Part shown: positions 9,534-17,913 of the stretch, piece by piece
How the letters are laid out: each line of letters starts with the position of its first letter
Numbering within the stretch: the first letter of the stretch is position 1
Assembly (NCBI RefSeq): GCF_030161235.1
Contig: NZ_BSPW01000012.1
Coordinates: 31,222 to 95,221, forward strand
Source of the DNA: Vibrio zhanjiangensis
GTDB taxonomy: Bacteria; Pseudomonadota; Gammaproteobacteria; Enterobacterales; Vibrionaceae
Length of the DNA: 64,000 bases
Direction: 5' to 3'
Notes under the pieces: model-generated
The model's input: the letters and a program-made list of their open reading frames with translations, nothing else
Database searches by the model: none
What the model was told of the DNA's origin: nothing
Program-made: the position numbers and the translations under genes

Positions 9534-10322
9534 TTACAATTGCTGGTTAACAAAGCCCATCATTTTGTCGACCGCCGAAATGACTTTAGAGTTCATCTCA
9601 TAGACTCGCTGCGCTTCAATCATATTCACCAGCTCTTCTGTCACATTGACATTGGAGGTTTCGAGCATAGATTGACGAATATCACCGAAACCATCAAAAC
9701 CAGGAACCCCTTCTTGCGGATCACCACTCGCTCCCGTTGGCAGATATAAGTTCTGACCAATCGGCTCAAGTCCACCAGGGTTAATAAAGTCAACCGTCGT
9801 TATTTGCCCAAGCACTTGGTTTTCTTGCTGTCCACGTATACGAACAGACACCTCACCATCAGTACCAACAGTAATACTGATTGCATCTTCGGGAATGGCA
9901 ATTTCAGGATCTAATGGGTAGCCAGCTCCCGAGGTAACAATGACACCTTCGTCATTGACCGTAAACTGGCCATTGCGACTGTATCCAATGTTGCCATCTG
10001 GCATCAATATCTGGAAAAAGCCATCGCCTTCGATCATCATATCTAAGCTATTGTTTGTCGTTTGTGTGTTGCCCTGAGTATGAACTTTTTGTGTGGCCAC
10101 CACCTTGGAACCAGCTCCAAGCATCAAACCACTTGGTAGCTCAGTATTTTGTGAAGACTGCCCACCAGGCTGATTAATGTTTTGATAGAACAAATCTTCA
10201 AATACAGCTCGGCTCTTTTTGTAACCAACGGTTGAAGCATTGGCCAAGTTGTTTGAAATTGTTTGTATATTAGTTTGCTGAGCGTCTAAGCCAGTCTTAC
10301 TTACCCATAATGCCGGATGCAT
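9534..10322 (-). CDS. flgG: Flagellar distal rod protein FlgG
   Basis: Distal rod subunit, 262 residues, the usual family length. The N-terminal flagellar rod motif (LDAQQTNIQTISNNLANAST) and C-terminal motif (LETSNVNVTEELVNMIEAQR, YEMNSKVISAVDKMM) flank the FlgG-specific middle (MIEGDGFFQILMPDGNIGYS). The ATG follows AGGAGAG. It lies 21 bases after flgF in the flgFGHIJ operon. Confidence 0.97.
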   Translation of the reverse strand: MHPALWVSKTGLDAQQTNIQTISNNLANASTVGYKKSRAVFEDLFYQNINQPGGQSSQNTELPSGLMLGAGSKVVATQKVHTQGNTQTTNNSLDMMIEGDGFFQILMPDGNIGYSRNGQFTVNDEGVIVTSGAGYPLDPEIAIPEDAISITVGTDGEVSVRIRGQQENQVLGQITTVDFINPGGLEPIGQNLYLPTGASGDPQEGVPGFDGFGDIRQSMLETSNVNVTEELVNMIEAQRVYEMNSKVISAVDKMMGFVNQQL

Positions 10323-10343
10323 ATCTCTCTCCTAATCCTTTGG

Positions 10344-11093
10344 TTAGCTCATACGAAGCAAAGTATCTGAGGCTTTGTCCATATCTTCCGCTGTACTCAT
10401 CATTTTGACCTGCATTTCAAACTGACGTTGTAAGTCAATTAGGTTGGTCATTTCCCCGATAGCGTTAACATTGCTGCCTTCCAACGCGCCCGTCAGCAGC
10501 TTGACATTGGCATCCATTTCATATTCCGCATTTGGGTCCTTAGCACGAAATATTCCATTCACATCCTTGTATAGTGATCGGTTATCGGTGCCGGTTAGCT
10601 TAATTCTATCGACAATTTCAATTGCGTCTGCCGGCGCTCCTTGAGGCACAACGGATATAGTGCCGTCACTGCCAACTTCAATTTTGCTAACAGGGATGGG
10701 AACAGTAATTGGAGCACCTGTCTCACCTAACACTAAATTGCCATCTCCCGTGGTGAGCAAACCATTAACGTCGATATTCATATTGCCGTTTCGAGTCAAT
10801 CCTTCTTTGCCCATACTATCTAAGACAGCAATCCAGCCTTGATCTTGAATGGTAACGTCTAAATCTCGACCTGTAGTAATGACGCTACCTTGCTGAAAAT
10901 TATGTCCAGGTCGCTCTGTCATACTAAAGACTCGACTTGGCATACCTTGGCCATACGCTTGCATGGACCGAGCTTGAGCTAAATCGGCTCGAAAGCCTGT
11001 TGTACTGACATTTGCCAAGTTATTGGCTCTAAGCTGCATAGCTTGCATATTCTGCTTAGCGCCGCTCATGGCAAGAAACAATGCACGATCCAT
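10344..11093 (-). CDS. flgF: Flagellar proximal rod protein FlgF
   Basis: Proximal rod subunit, 249 residues. The N terminus MDRALFLAMSGAKQNMQAMQ is the usual FlgF start, so I place the ATG at 11093 behind TTGGAGC, not at the in-frame codon five residues earlier. It contains the rod motif RANNLANVSTTGFRADL and the C-terminal NVNAIGEMTNLIDLQRQFEM. It is the first gene of flgFGHIJ; the 195-base gap to flgE holds its own sigma-54 type promoter. Confidence 0.96.
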   Translation of the reverse strand: MDRALFLAMSGAKQNMQAMQLRANNLANVSTTGFRADLAQARSMQAYGQGMPSRVFSMTERPGHNFQQGSVITTGRDLDVTIQDQGWIAVLDSMGKEGLTRNGNMNIDVNGLLTTGDGNLVLGETGAPITVPIPVSKIEVGSDGTISVVPQGAPADAIEIVDRIKLTGTDNRSLYKDVNGIFRAKDPNAEYEMDANVKLLTGALEGSNVNAIGEMTNLIDLQRQFEMQVKMMSTAEDMDKASDTLLRMS

Positions 11094-11128
11094 AATTTGC
11101 TCCAACAATCATAACTAAATTTGTAAAA

Positions 11129-11144
11129 GCAAATTTAGTGCCAT
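11129..11144 (-). promoter_or_regulatory. Sigma-54 promoter of flgFGHIJ
   Basis: Minus-strand ATGGCACTAAATTTGC has a perfect GGCAC-N5-TTGC core. The predicted start is near 11117, about 24 bases before the flgF ATG. TTGCC/GGCAA palindromes at 11215-11255 lie roughly 75-115 bases upstream, a possible enhancer. Confidence 0.82.
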
Positions 11145-11214
11145 GATTTTAAGGCAATACAATCAATGAATTAACACATTTTTATGGGAATAATAACGCG
11201 GGATATGAAGAAAC

Positions 11215-11266
11215 TTGCCGTAGGTGGCAAACTAGCAAGCTGATGGTTGCCATCCGCTTGCTAGTT
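11215..11266. repeat. Long hairpin and TTGCC/GGCAA palindromes between flgE and flgF
   Basis: AACTAGCAAGC (11230-11240) and GCTTGCTAGTT (11256-11266) are perfect 11-base complements, with an inner GATGG/CCATC pair around TTG, so almost the whole 37 bases can fold. TTGCC-N6-GGCAA (11215-11230) abuts it. No U tract follows, so it is not a classic terminator. It may be a 3' structure on flgBCDE mRNA, an enhancer for the flgF promoter, or both. Confidence 0.72.
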
Positions 11267-11304
11267 AGTGAGCTATGATAGTTTTTCCACTCTGTCACAT
11301 CGCG

Positions 11305-12609
11305 TTAGCGAATCTGTAGAATGTTTTGCTGTGTTTGGTTATGGACTTCCAAAGAACGAGAGTTAGCTTGGAAGTTTCTTTGAGCCGTTATCAGGTCAAC
11401 AAGCTCCTGAGTCATATCAATATTGGATTGTTCTAGTGTTCCGCTAGAGATACTACCAAACGAACCTTTATTTGACTCACCCCAGATTTTAGCACCAGAA
11501 AACTGAGTAGCATCCCACTGAGTACTGCCCTTTTTATCTAAGCCTTGCTCGTTGGCAACTCGGACTAGGGCAACGCGTCCTAAAGTGATATTCTGTCCAT
11601 TCGAATATGTACCCAGTACACTGCCATTTTCGTCAAAGTCCACTTTGGTCAAAAAGCCCGTTGTCGCGCCATCCTCATCAAATTTCGTCAATTCAAATGG
11701 AGCGGCAAATTGAGTGGCGTCTTTTAGTCCAAAGGCTAAGATTTGAGTTTCATCGGCACCATTTAAGTTAACTGGATTCGCCCCTGTTCCCAATGGCTCC
11801 GTGACTATATCCTGACCATTGTTTAGACTCGCCAAGGTACCATCGTTATTGAATTTCAGTGTATGTCCGATCTGGCCTGTCGGAGAGGTTGTATCTCCAC
11901 CAACAATATTGATCGGTTTTTCTCCATCTTTATCAGTAATGGTATAGTAAGTCAGCCATGTATTGGGCTGGGTAGCATCTTTAAGGTAATAAGACGTCAG
12001 TTTATAAGTCTGTCCCATCGAGTCATAGATAGACGACGACGTAGAACGGTTATACGTCTCTGGATCTGTAATATCAAATAAAGCAGGATCCTTTAAAGGA
12101 GCACCAGCAGGTAAATTAAAACCAACTTCTATATTCGATGTTTGCTTAGGTTTACCGAACTCTTTGGGAATATTGATGGGAGACGCCTCATAAGACAATA
12201 CATCACCCGTATCTTTATTTACTTGATAACCAAGCAAAAATTCATCATTTGCTGTGACCATATAATTGTTCTTATTCAAATGAAAAGAACCATTTCGTGT
12301 CAGTTCATTTGCAGAAGGTTGTAGGCGATCTTTAGCAACAGAGAAAAAACCCGTCCCAGAAATTCTCAGATCCATTGGGTTATTAGTATAAATACTCGAC
12401 CCTTCATGAAATTGCTGAGCGACTTTCGATGCCTGAACACCTTGACCTGGTGTCGTTTTCGCATGTGTGAACAATGAATTCGAATACACATCTCCAAATT
12501 CCGCACGAGACTCTTTAAAGCCATAGGTTGCGGCGTTGGCAATGTTATTACTGGTTGTATTCAGATCTAACTGAGCAGCGGATAAACCGCTTAATGCAAC
12601 ATAAGACAT
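11305..12609 (-). CDS. flgE: Flagellar hook protein FlgE
   Basis: Hook subunit, 434 residues. It starts MSYVALSGLSAAQLDLNTTS with the rod/hook motif NNIANAATYGFKESRAEFGD, and ends SNIDMTQELVDLITAQRNFQ and LEVHNQTQQNILQIR, the standard hook C terminus. It is the last gene of flgBCDE, 27 bases after flgD. Class III expression with flgB is expected. Confidence 0.96.
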   Translation of the reverse strand: MSYVALSGLSAAQLDLNTTSNNIANAATYGFKESRAEFGDVYSNSLFTHAKTTPGQGVQASKVAQQFHEGSSIYTNNPMDLRISGTGFFSVAKDRLQPSANELTRNGSFHLNKNNYMVTANDEFLLGYQVNKDTGDVLSYEASPINIPKEFGKPKQTSNIEVGFNLPAGAPLKDPALFDITDPETYNRSTSSSIYDSMGQTYKLTSYYLKDATQPNTWLTYYTITDKDGEKPINIVGGDTTSPTGQIGHTLKFNNDGTLASLNNGQDIVTEPLGTGANPVNLNGADETQILAFGLKDATQFAAPFELTKFDEDGATTGFLTKVDFDENGSVLGTYSNGQNITLGRVALVRVANEQGLDKKGSTQWDATQFSGAKIWGESNKGSFGSISSGTLEQSNIDMTQELVDLITAQRNFQANSRSLEVHNQTQQNILQIR

Positions 12610-12636
12610 TCCAAATCTCCTATCTAGCTAGCGCAA

Positions 12637-13350
12637 TTACGCCTTTCCAACTTCTAGTACTTCAGCAAGTCGAACTGGCGATTCAAAGCCAGCCAGATTG
12701 AGTAGTACGTTACCATCACCTTTTCCAAGCAGCACGCTATTTACATTAGCGTAAGTCGAAACCTCGAACTCGTTTGCCCGCCCGTCCAACAAACCCGATG
12801 CTTTCACATTGTATTTGCCAGCCGGCAATGGATTACCGTTTTGATCTTTGCCATCCCAAACAACGCGACTATCACCACCTGGTTTCGAACCCACGTCAAA
12901 GGTACGGATCAATTGCCCCATTTGGTTTTCCACTCTAACCATCAAATTGTCAACAGCTTGAGGGAGTTTGACCATGGCAGCCATGGGACCATCATCAGTT
13001 TTTACTCCTGTTGAGCCAGAGATAAGCACATCTCGACCTACCAGTGATGATGCCTGAAGCGCTTGGTTAGATGTCATTGATGTATTCAGTGTTTCAAACT
13101 GATTGTTCATTTTACCAATGCCATCTACCGTGGCGAACGACGCCATTTGAGCAATCATTTGGTCGTTGCTAACCGGCTTAAACGGATCTTGCTGAGAAAG
13201 CTGCTTAGTGAGTAACGATAAGAAATCTTCTTGCTTAAGATCCTGCTTACCCGTTGTCTCATCTGGTTTGCTTTTATCTTGAAGCTGTTTAAGCTGGTCA
13301 ACATAGGACAAGCCACTTTGACCAACATTATTATTAATGCCCTCGGCCAT
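12637..13350 (-). CDS. flgD: Flagellar hook-cap protein FlgD
   Basis: Hook assembly scaffold, 237 residues. The conserved N-terminal block (LKQEDFLSLLTKQLSQQDPF, KPVSNDQMIAQMASFATVDG) is followed by the FlgD Ig-like/Tudor region with DGKDQNGNPLPAGKYNVKAS. The position between flgC and flgE is conserved. ATG follows AGGAGG. Confidence 0.96.
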   Translation of the reverse strand: MAEGINNNVGQSGLSYVDQLKQLQDKSKPDETTGKQDLKQEDFLSLLTKQLSQQDPFKPVSNDQMIAQMASFATVDGIGKMNNQFETLNTSMTSNQALQASSLVGRDVLISGSTGVKTDDGPMAAMVKLPQAVDNLMVRVENQMGQLIRTFDVGSKPGGDSRVVWDGKDQNGNPLPAGKYNVKASGLLDGRANEFEVSTYANVNSVLLGKGDGNVLLNLAGFESPVRLAEVLEVGKA

Positions 13351-13366
13351 ATGTTACCTCCTATCC

Positions 13367-13783
13367 TTATTGACCCATCTGCAGCGTACGCAGCAGCATT
13401 TGTTTACTTGCATCCGCTACCTGTACGTTCGTTTGGTATGAACGAGAAGCAGATATCATATTTGCCATTTCTTCCATCACATTAACATTGGGTTTATAAA
13501 TATAACCATCGTCATTAGCGAGAGGGTGTTCTGGGTTATACTCGGCATCCAGCGGTTTGTTACTTTCAACAATACCTAATACTTGCACTGGCACCGTGTG
13601 TTCACGCCCATATTTGGCTTTACTTAACTCAGCCCCGAATACAGCATGTCGGGCTTTATATGTATCTTTGGCCGAACTCGACACACTATCAGCGTTCGCC
13701 AGATTACTTGAGGTAGTATTTAGACGAACAGACTCAGCACTCATTGCAGAACCCGTCACATTGAATACATTAAATAAGCTCAT
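13367..13783 (-). CDS. flgC: Flagellar proximal rod protein FlgC
   Basis: Proximal rod subunit, 138 residues, the normal length. It contains MSLFNVFNVTGSAMSAESVR, the rod motif TTSSNLANADSVSSSAKDTY and the C-terminal NVMEEMANMISASRSYQTNV. It starts 4 bases after the flgB stop, so translation is probably coupled. Confidence 0.97.
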   Translation of the reverse strand: MSLFNVFNVTGSAMSAESVRLNTTSSNLANADSVSSSAKDTYKARHAVFGAELSKAKYGREHTVPVQVLGIVESNKPLDAEYNPEHPLANDDGYIYKPNVNVMEEMANMISASRSYQTNVQVADASKQMLLRTLQMGQ

Positions 13784-13787
13784 CTAC

Positions 13788-14183
13788 TTACTCCCCTTTA
13801 ATTGCCTTAGTTAAATTTCTGAATTTACTGCCTAAAAAATCCAGAGAGGCTTGGTGCCTAATTTGATTTTGCATAAATAAGTTACGCTCTAAATCAACGT
13901 CTACCGTGTTTCCATCACCAGTATCTGGTTGGGTAGGAAGTCGGTACAACATTTCCCCTGTTACTTGAGTAGAGGCAGGAATATGCCGACCATCAGTGCG
14001 GCTAAGTCCAATGCTTGCCTCTGATGTTGCCGCCTGCAATGCACGTTGAAAGTCCATACCTTTCGATTTAAAGCCAGGAGTATTGGCTTGAGCAATGTTG
14101 GTAGATATCACCTCTGCATTGCGAGAGCGCACGCCCACCGTATATTGATGGATACCTAATGCATTGTCGAAAGATATAGCCAT
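13788..14183 (-). CDS. flgB: Flagellar proximal rod protein FlgB
   Basis: Proximal rod subunit, 131 residues starting MAISFDNALGIHQYTVGVRS. The ATG at 14183 follows AGAGG; an in-frame extension of 26 codons upstream overlaps the promoter and is not coding. The rod motif AEVISTNIAQANTPGFKSKG and the C-terminal LERNLFMQNQIRHQASLDFL are present. It heads flgBCDE behind a sigma-54 type promoter. Confidence 0.96.
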   Translation of the reverse strand: MAISFDNALGIHQYTVGVRSRNAEVISTNIAQANTPGFKSKGMDFQRALQAATSEASIGLSRTDGRHIPASTQVTGEMLYRLPTQPDTGDGNTVDVDLERNLFMQNQIRHQASLDFLGSKFRNLTKAIKGE

Positions 14184-14229
14184 GTTAACCTCTACAAAAA
14201 AGAACTGACCGATACTATTACAAGTAAAA

Positions 14230-14245
14230 GCAATTAATGTACCAA
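14230..14245 (-). promoter_or_regulatory. Sigma-54 promoter of flgBCDE
   Basis: Minus-strand TTGGTACATTAATTGC has GG and GC at the right separation and one change in the -24 box (GGTAC for GGCAC). It lies 47 bases before the flgB ATG. Confidence 0.72.
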
Positions 14246-14433
14246 CTTTTAAATCACCCAAGCTTACTTGTTAATATTTTTAGCAGCAATTTATGAGCCA
14301 AATTTCAGCACCAAAAACTAAAAAACCTGAGTCCGATGTGAGTATCGAAATCAGGTCTTACAAGCCGCTAAACCGAAATGTCCAACTTTATGGGTCAATT
14401 CATCATGCTGGGCATCTTCGTGTACCGAGAGCA

Positions 14434-15261
14434 CTACTTAAGTTTGTATATGATACCTGGGTTACAACGTACCATTTCAAAACAGTCGGTCAACCCAGTT
14501 AAAGATTCTGAAGCTCCTAACAGTAAATATCCACCAGGATTTAGGCTATTGGCCATTTGATTCAACACTTGTGATTTCATCTCTGGAGAAAAATATATGA
14601 GAACATTGCGGCAAAAAATAATGTCAAACTTCCCAAGTAATGAATAGCTTTCCATAAGGTTTTGAGGGCGAAAGTTTACCAAACGCTTGACATTGTCCTT
14701 AACTTTCATCCGACCATCACCAGCGTCCTCAAAAAAGTTTTTCCGCCGTTCAGGTGATAATCCTCGTCCCAATGCTAAGTTATCGTATATCCCAGCTCGA
14801 CACATATCCAGCATGCTGGCTGATATGTCGGTTGCCGTAACGGAAACATTAGGCAGTAGACCGGGCTTACGCTGCTGCGTTTCAAGAATCGTCATTGCCA
14901 TTGAGTAGGGCTCTTGTCCGGAAGAACTGGCTGCTGACCATATTTTAATCGGTCTCTTATTTTCAGCAGCTTCTGGCAATAGCTTATTGGCGAGAACTTC
15001 AAAAGGATATGTGTCACGAAACCACAAAGTTTCGTTAGTTGTCATCGCATCTACAGCGGCTACCCTGAGATCTCGGTTGCGACCTGACACCACATCTTTC
15101 AGTAAGTCTGACAAAGAACTTAGATTAAACTTGGTCACTAAAGGACTAAGGCGACTTCTTACTAGATATTGTTTGCTGTCCCCCAACACGATACCACATT
15201 GAGACTCTAGGAAGCGGCTGAAATCGCGATATTCTTGATCGCTTATAGTTATTGCTGTCAT
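14434..15261 (-). CDS. cheR: Chemotaxis protein methyltransferase CheR
   Basis: Methylates glutamates on chemoreceptors using S-adenosylmethionine. The 275-residue protein has the CheR all-alpha N-terminal domain (about 1-75; YRDFSRFLESQCGIVLGDSK) and the SAM-binding domain, with RDTYPFEVLANKLLP, WSAASSSGQEPYSMAM and DIIFCRNVLIYFSPEMKSQ. It follows cheV by 10 bases. This cheV-cheR pair upstream of flgB is conserved in Vibrio; it is separate from the main che operon, and V. cholerae has several CheR paralogues. Confidence 0.95.
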   Translation of the reverse strand: MTAITISDQEYRDFSRFLESQCGIVLGDSKQYLVRSRLSPLVTKFNLSSLSDLLKDVVSGRNRDLRVAAVDAMTTNETLWFRDTYPFEVLANKLLPEAAENKRPIKIWSAASSSGQEPYSMAMTILETQQRKPGLLPNVSVTATDISASMLDMCRAGIYDNLALGRGLSPERRKNFFEDAGDGRMKVKDNVKRLVNFRPQNLMESYSLLGKFDIIFCRNVLIYFSPEMKSQVLNQMANSLNPGGYLLLGASESLTGLTDCFEMVRCNPGIIYKLK

Positions 15262-15271
15262 TTATTTCTCT

Positions 15272-16198
15272 TTAGTCAGTAAGCGCAGTTTTCACCGCAT
15301 TACCAAGCTCATCGGGGTTAAATTTTGCAATGAAAGCATTGGCGCCAACACGTTCAACCATAGCTTGGTTAAAAACACCACTGAGTGATGAGTGAAGAAT
15401 AACATACAAGTCCTTCAGATCCGGATTACGCCTCACTTCCGCAGTTAACGTATAGCCATCCATTTCCGGCATCTCAATATCTGAAATGACTAATGAAATC
15501 TGTTCGTAAATACTACCTTCTGCAGCCATCTCGACCAGTTTTTCGTACGCTTCCTTACCATCTTTAGCCGAAACAACTTCAAACCCAATTGACATTACTG
15601 CCCGCTCGACCTGTTTACGAGCAACTGTTGAGTCATCCGCTACAAGTATACGACGAACGACTTCTTTATCCGACTGTGCCTGAGCAATTTCGTCTCCAAT
15701 AGACGAGTCCATTGTCTCATCAATTGGCGCAATCTCCATAAGAATTTTCTCGACATCGAGTATTTCTACAAGTTCATTGTCGATGTTTGTCACTGCTGTA
15801 AGATAGTTACCTTTACCTGAACCATCAGGTGGCGGCAAAATGGCCTCCCAATGCATGTTAATTATGCGCTCGACTGAAGCAACCAAAAACGCTTGAATGG
15901 TTCGGTTAAACTCAGCAATGACAACAAACGCTTTATCGACATCTTCAGTGGGTCGCCCGCCAATAGCAAGGCTCATGTCAATTACAGACACTGTTTGTCC
16001 TCGAATATGGGCGACACCTTTGACGAATTGATGCAAATTAGGCATTATCGTTAATGTCGGACACTGAAGTACTTCTTTTACTTTGAAGACGTTAATGCCA
16101 TAACGTTGACGCCCCATCAAGCGGAATGTTAAAAGTTCCAATCGGTTTTGACCGACGAGTTGCGTACGCTGATTCACCGAATCAAGAATACCCGACAT
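15272..16198 (-). CDS. cheV: Chemotaxis coupling protein CheV (CheW plus receiver)
   Basis: Adaptor of 308 residues linking receptors to CheA. It has an N-terminal CheW-like domain (about 15-160; LLTFRLMGRQRYGINVFKVK, GVAHIRGQTVSVIDMSLAIG) and a C-terminal receiver domain (about 180-308). The receiver retains the acid pair (ILVADDSTVARKQ), the phosphorylated aspartate (LVISDIEMPEMDGY), the conserved serine near HSSLSG and the lysine in IAKF. It is first in cheV-cheR and divergent from flgA across a 76-base gap. Confidence 0.95.
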   Translation of the reverse strand: MSGILDSVNQRTQLVGQNRLELLTFRLMGRQRYGINVFKVKEVLQCPTLTIMPNLHQFVKGVAHIRGQTVSVIDMSLAIGGRPTEDVDKAFVVIAEFNRTIQAFLVASVERIINMHWEAILPPPDGSGKGNYLTAVTNIDNELVEILDVEKILMEIAPIDETMDSSIGDEIAQAQSDKEVVRRILVADDSTVARKQVERAVMSIGFEVVSAKDGKEAYEKLVEMAAEGSIYEQISLVISDIEMPEMDGYTLTAEVRRNPDLKDLYVILHSSLSGVFNQAMVERVGANAFIAKFNPDELGNAVKTALTD

Positions 16199-16274
16199 AA
16201 GCCCATCTCCATCTTAAACTTTCATGGTATACAATGATAGTCTACTAAAAGGCTAAGAAAACCAGAGAAGCAGA

Positions 16275-17021
16275 ATGACATACCATAATTTACGTTTATG
16301 CTCATTATCCATAACTAAGTGTAGAGCTTTCTATAAAAATTTTTATACGTCTATCGCCTTTTTATTCTTTTTCTTTAGTTTTTCATCAACTTCAGCGACT
16401 TCTGAACAAGCAAATCTTATTCAGCAAGCTGCAGAGGAATACATTCTTTCAGCAGTAGAATGGCCAGTAGGTGGTACATTGGAAGCACAAGCGGCAAATA
16501 TTGACCATCGAGTGTTTGCAACTGACTGCCCTAGTTCACTGAAAGCGTCCTCTTCGTCTACAAACCCTAGTGCAAGTAACATTACTGTACTAGTAGAGTG
16601 TAGTGAAGATAACTGGAAATTGTATATTCCTGTCAGACTCACTCGAACCGGCCCACAAGTAACCACGCTAGGCCCACTCAGTAGAGGCCAAATAATTTCA
16701 CCGCAGGACGTCACAATTAATATGGTAGACTTGCAACGTGTAAGGCGGCAAGGCTTCTCAAACGTTGAAGATGTGATCGGGGCAAAAACAAAAAAAAATA
16801 TTCGGTCCGGGGAAATATTAGAAAGCGACGATGTTTGCGTAGTGTGTCGTAATGAAACCGTCACTATTAAAGCAAATAAGTCTGGTATGACCATCACAAC
16901 TAAGGGTACTGCACTCACAGATGGCGCACATGGTGATCAGATTAGAGTGAAAAATAATAAATCCAACCGTATAATTGAAGGTAGAGTGACTGGAATCGCC
17001 GAAGTAACCGTTATTTTTTGA
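16275..17021 (+). CDS. flgA: Flagellar P-ring chaperone FlgA
   Basis: Periplasmic chaperone for P-ring (FlgI) assembly, 248 residues. A long N-terminal region ends in a very hydrophobic signal (SIAFLFFFFSFSSTSA). The C-terminal SAF/FlgA domain has LSRGQIISPQDVTINMVDLQ, then IRSGEILESDDV and the final segment NRIIEGRVTGIAEVTVIF. The ribosome site before the ATG is weak (AGAGAAG). It is divergent from cheV and is followed after 81 bases by flgM, which has its own promoter. Confidence 0.92.
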   Translation: MTYHNLRLCSLSITKCRAFYKNFYTSIAFLFFFFSFSSTSATSEQANLIQQAAEEYILSAVEWPVGGTLEAQAANIDHRVFATDCPSSLKASSSSTNPSASNITVLVECSEDNWKLYIPVRLTRTGPQVTTLGPLSRGQIISPQDVTINMVDLQRVRRQGFSNVEDVIGAKTKKNIRSGEILESDDVCVVCRNETVTIKANKSGMTITTKGTALTDGAHGDQIRVKNNKSNRIIEGRVTGIAEVTVIF

Positions 17022-17037
17022 ACAATCAAAAAGTTCC

Positions 17038-17064
17038 TAAAGTTTCGCTCCTCGCGGTCGATAT
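17038..17064 (+). promoter_or_regulatory. Sigma-28 (FliA) promoter of flgM
   Basis: TAAAGTTT, exactly 11 bases, GTCGATAT: a perfect -35 and 6 of 8 at -10 for sigma-28. It lies about 40 bases before the flgM ATG. FlgM would thus be made under the sigma factor it inhibits, a feedback known for flgM. Confidence 0.82.
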
Positions 17065-17102
17065 TGACAGTACAAGATTTCAAATACGAAAGGCTCAAAC
17101 AC

Positions 17103-17420
17103 ATGGCAGGTATTGACAACATACGCTCTGGGCAGACAGTCACAACGTCTTCTAAGAGCACTGCACGTAAAGAAAATAGCGCCTCCGCAACTTCCGGATC
17201 TACAAAAAAGTCTGACGTTGCGCAAGACTCTGTATCTCTAAGCAAACAAGGTAAAGCGGTTGGCGAAATGCATTCTCAACTGGCAACCCAGCCAAGTTTT
17301 GACAAGGCTAAGGTTGCTGCGATTAAAGAAGCGATTGCAAACGGTTCGTACAGCGTTGACCCTCAGAAATTGGCAGATAACATGATCAAGTTCGAACAAG
17401 AACTTGGTGGGTTGGAGTAG
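17103..17420 (+). CDS. flgM: Anti-sigma-28 factor FlgM
   Basis: Binds and holds FliA (sigma-28) until the hook-basal body is finished, then is secreted. The 105-residue protein starts MAGIDNIRSGQTVTTSSKST, as in other Vibrio FlgM. An in-frame TTG 13 codons earlier lies within the promoter -10 and is not used. The C-terminal half, DSVSLSKQGKAVGEMHSQLA through IKEAIANGSYSVDPQKLADN, is the sigma-binding helical region. flgN follows 12 bases after the stop. Confidence 0.95.
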   Translation: MAGIDNIRSGQTVTTSSKSTARKENSASATSGSTKKSDVAQDSVSLSKQGKAVGEMHSQLATQPSFDKAKVAAIKEAIANGSYSVDPQKLADNMIKFEQELGGLE

Positions 17421-17432
17421 TGAGATTCCACC

Positions 17433-17858
17433 ATGGCTTCCTTGATCAGTTTACTCGACTTTCAATTACAAAATGCCCAAGGTCTTTCTGACATTCTTGA
17501 AAAAGAAAAGCTGGCGATTGCAACTCGAGTAGCAAAAGACATCGAGAAGCTGGCCACTGAAAAGTTATCTCTCATCAACAAACTACAACAGACTGATGAA
17601 CGTATTGGACAACATCCTGATGTCGAGAGCCTAACATCAGACCCAGAGTTGAGCCCTTTGGTTGATAAAATCCGCGTTATCATTGGTGACTGCCAACAAG
17701 CTAATATAATAAATGGCGAAGCCCTGCAACGGGCCCAAATGAGCTTCAATAAGCTTAATAATCTTATGCAGCAAAGCCAAGGTAAGCTCGGGATGACATA
17801 CACTGCCGATGGTCAAACCAAAAATGTGACGACATTAGGCACTAACATCAAGGCATAA
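17433..17858 (+). CDS. flgN: Flagellar export chaperone FlgN
   Basis: Cytosolic chaperone that delivers FlgK and FlgL to the export gate. The 141-residue, mostly helical protein has the family pattern LLDFQLQNAQGLSDILEKEK in its first 30 residues and polar coiled-coil segments throughout. The flgM-flgN pair is conserved. Primary sequence conservation in FlgN is low, so position supports the call as much as sequence. Confidence 0.9.
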   Translation: MASLISLLDFQLQNAQGLSDILEKEKLAIATRVAKDIEKLATEKLSLINKLQQTDERIGQHPDVESLTSDPELSPLVDKIRVIIGDCQQANIINGEALQRAQMSFNKLNNLMQQSQGKLGMTYTADGQTKNVTTLGTNIKA

Positions 17859-17862
17859 TAAA

Positions 17863-17878
17863 GTGGCAACATTGCCAC
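17863..17878. terminator. Palindrome between convergent flgN and flgP
   Basis: GTGGCAA-CA-TTGCCAC is a perfect 7-base stem 4 bases after the flgN stop. It is the only structure in the 55-base gap between convergent genes, so a termination role is plausible, but no U run follows. It has the same GGCAA/TTGCC core as elements near the flaA and flgF promoters. Confidence 0.45.
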
Positions 17879-17913
17879 CCTATTAGCACAAATGCATTAA
17901 AAGAAATTGAACA

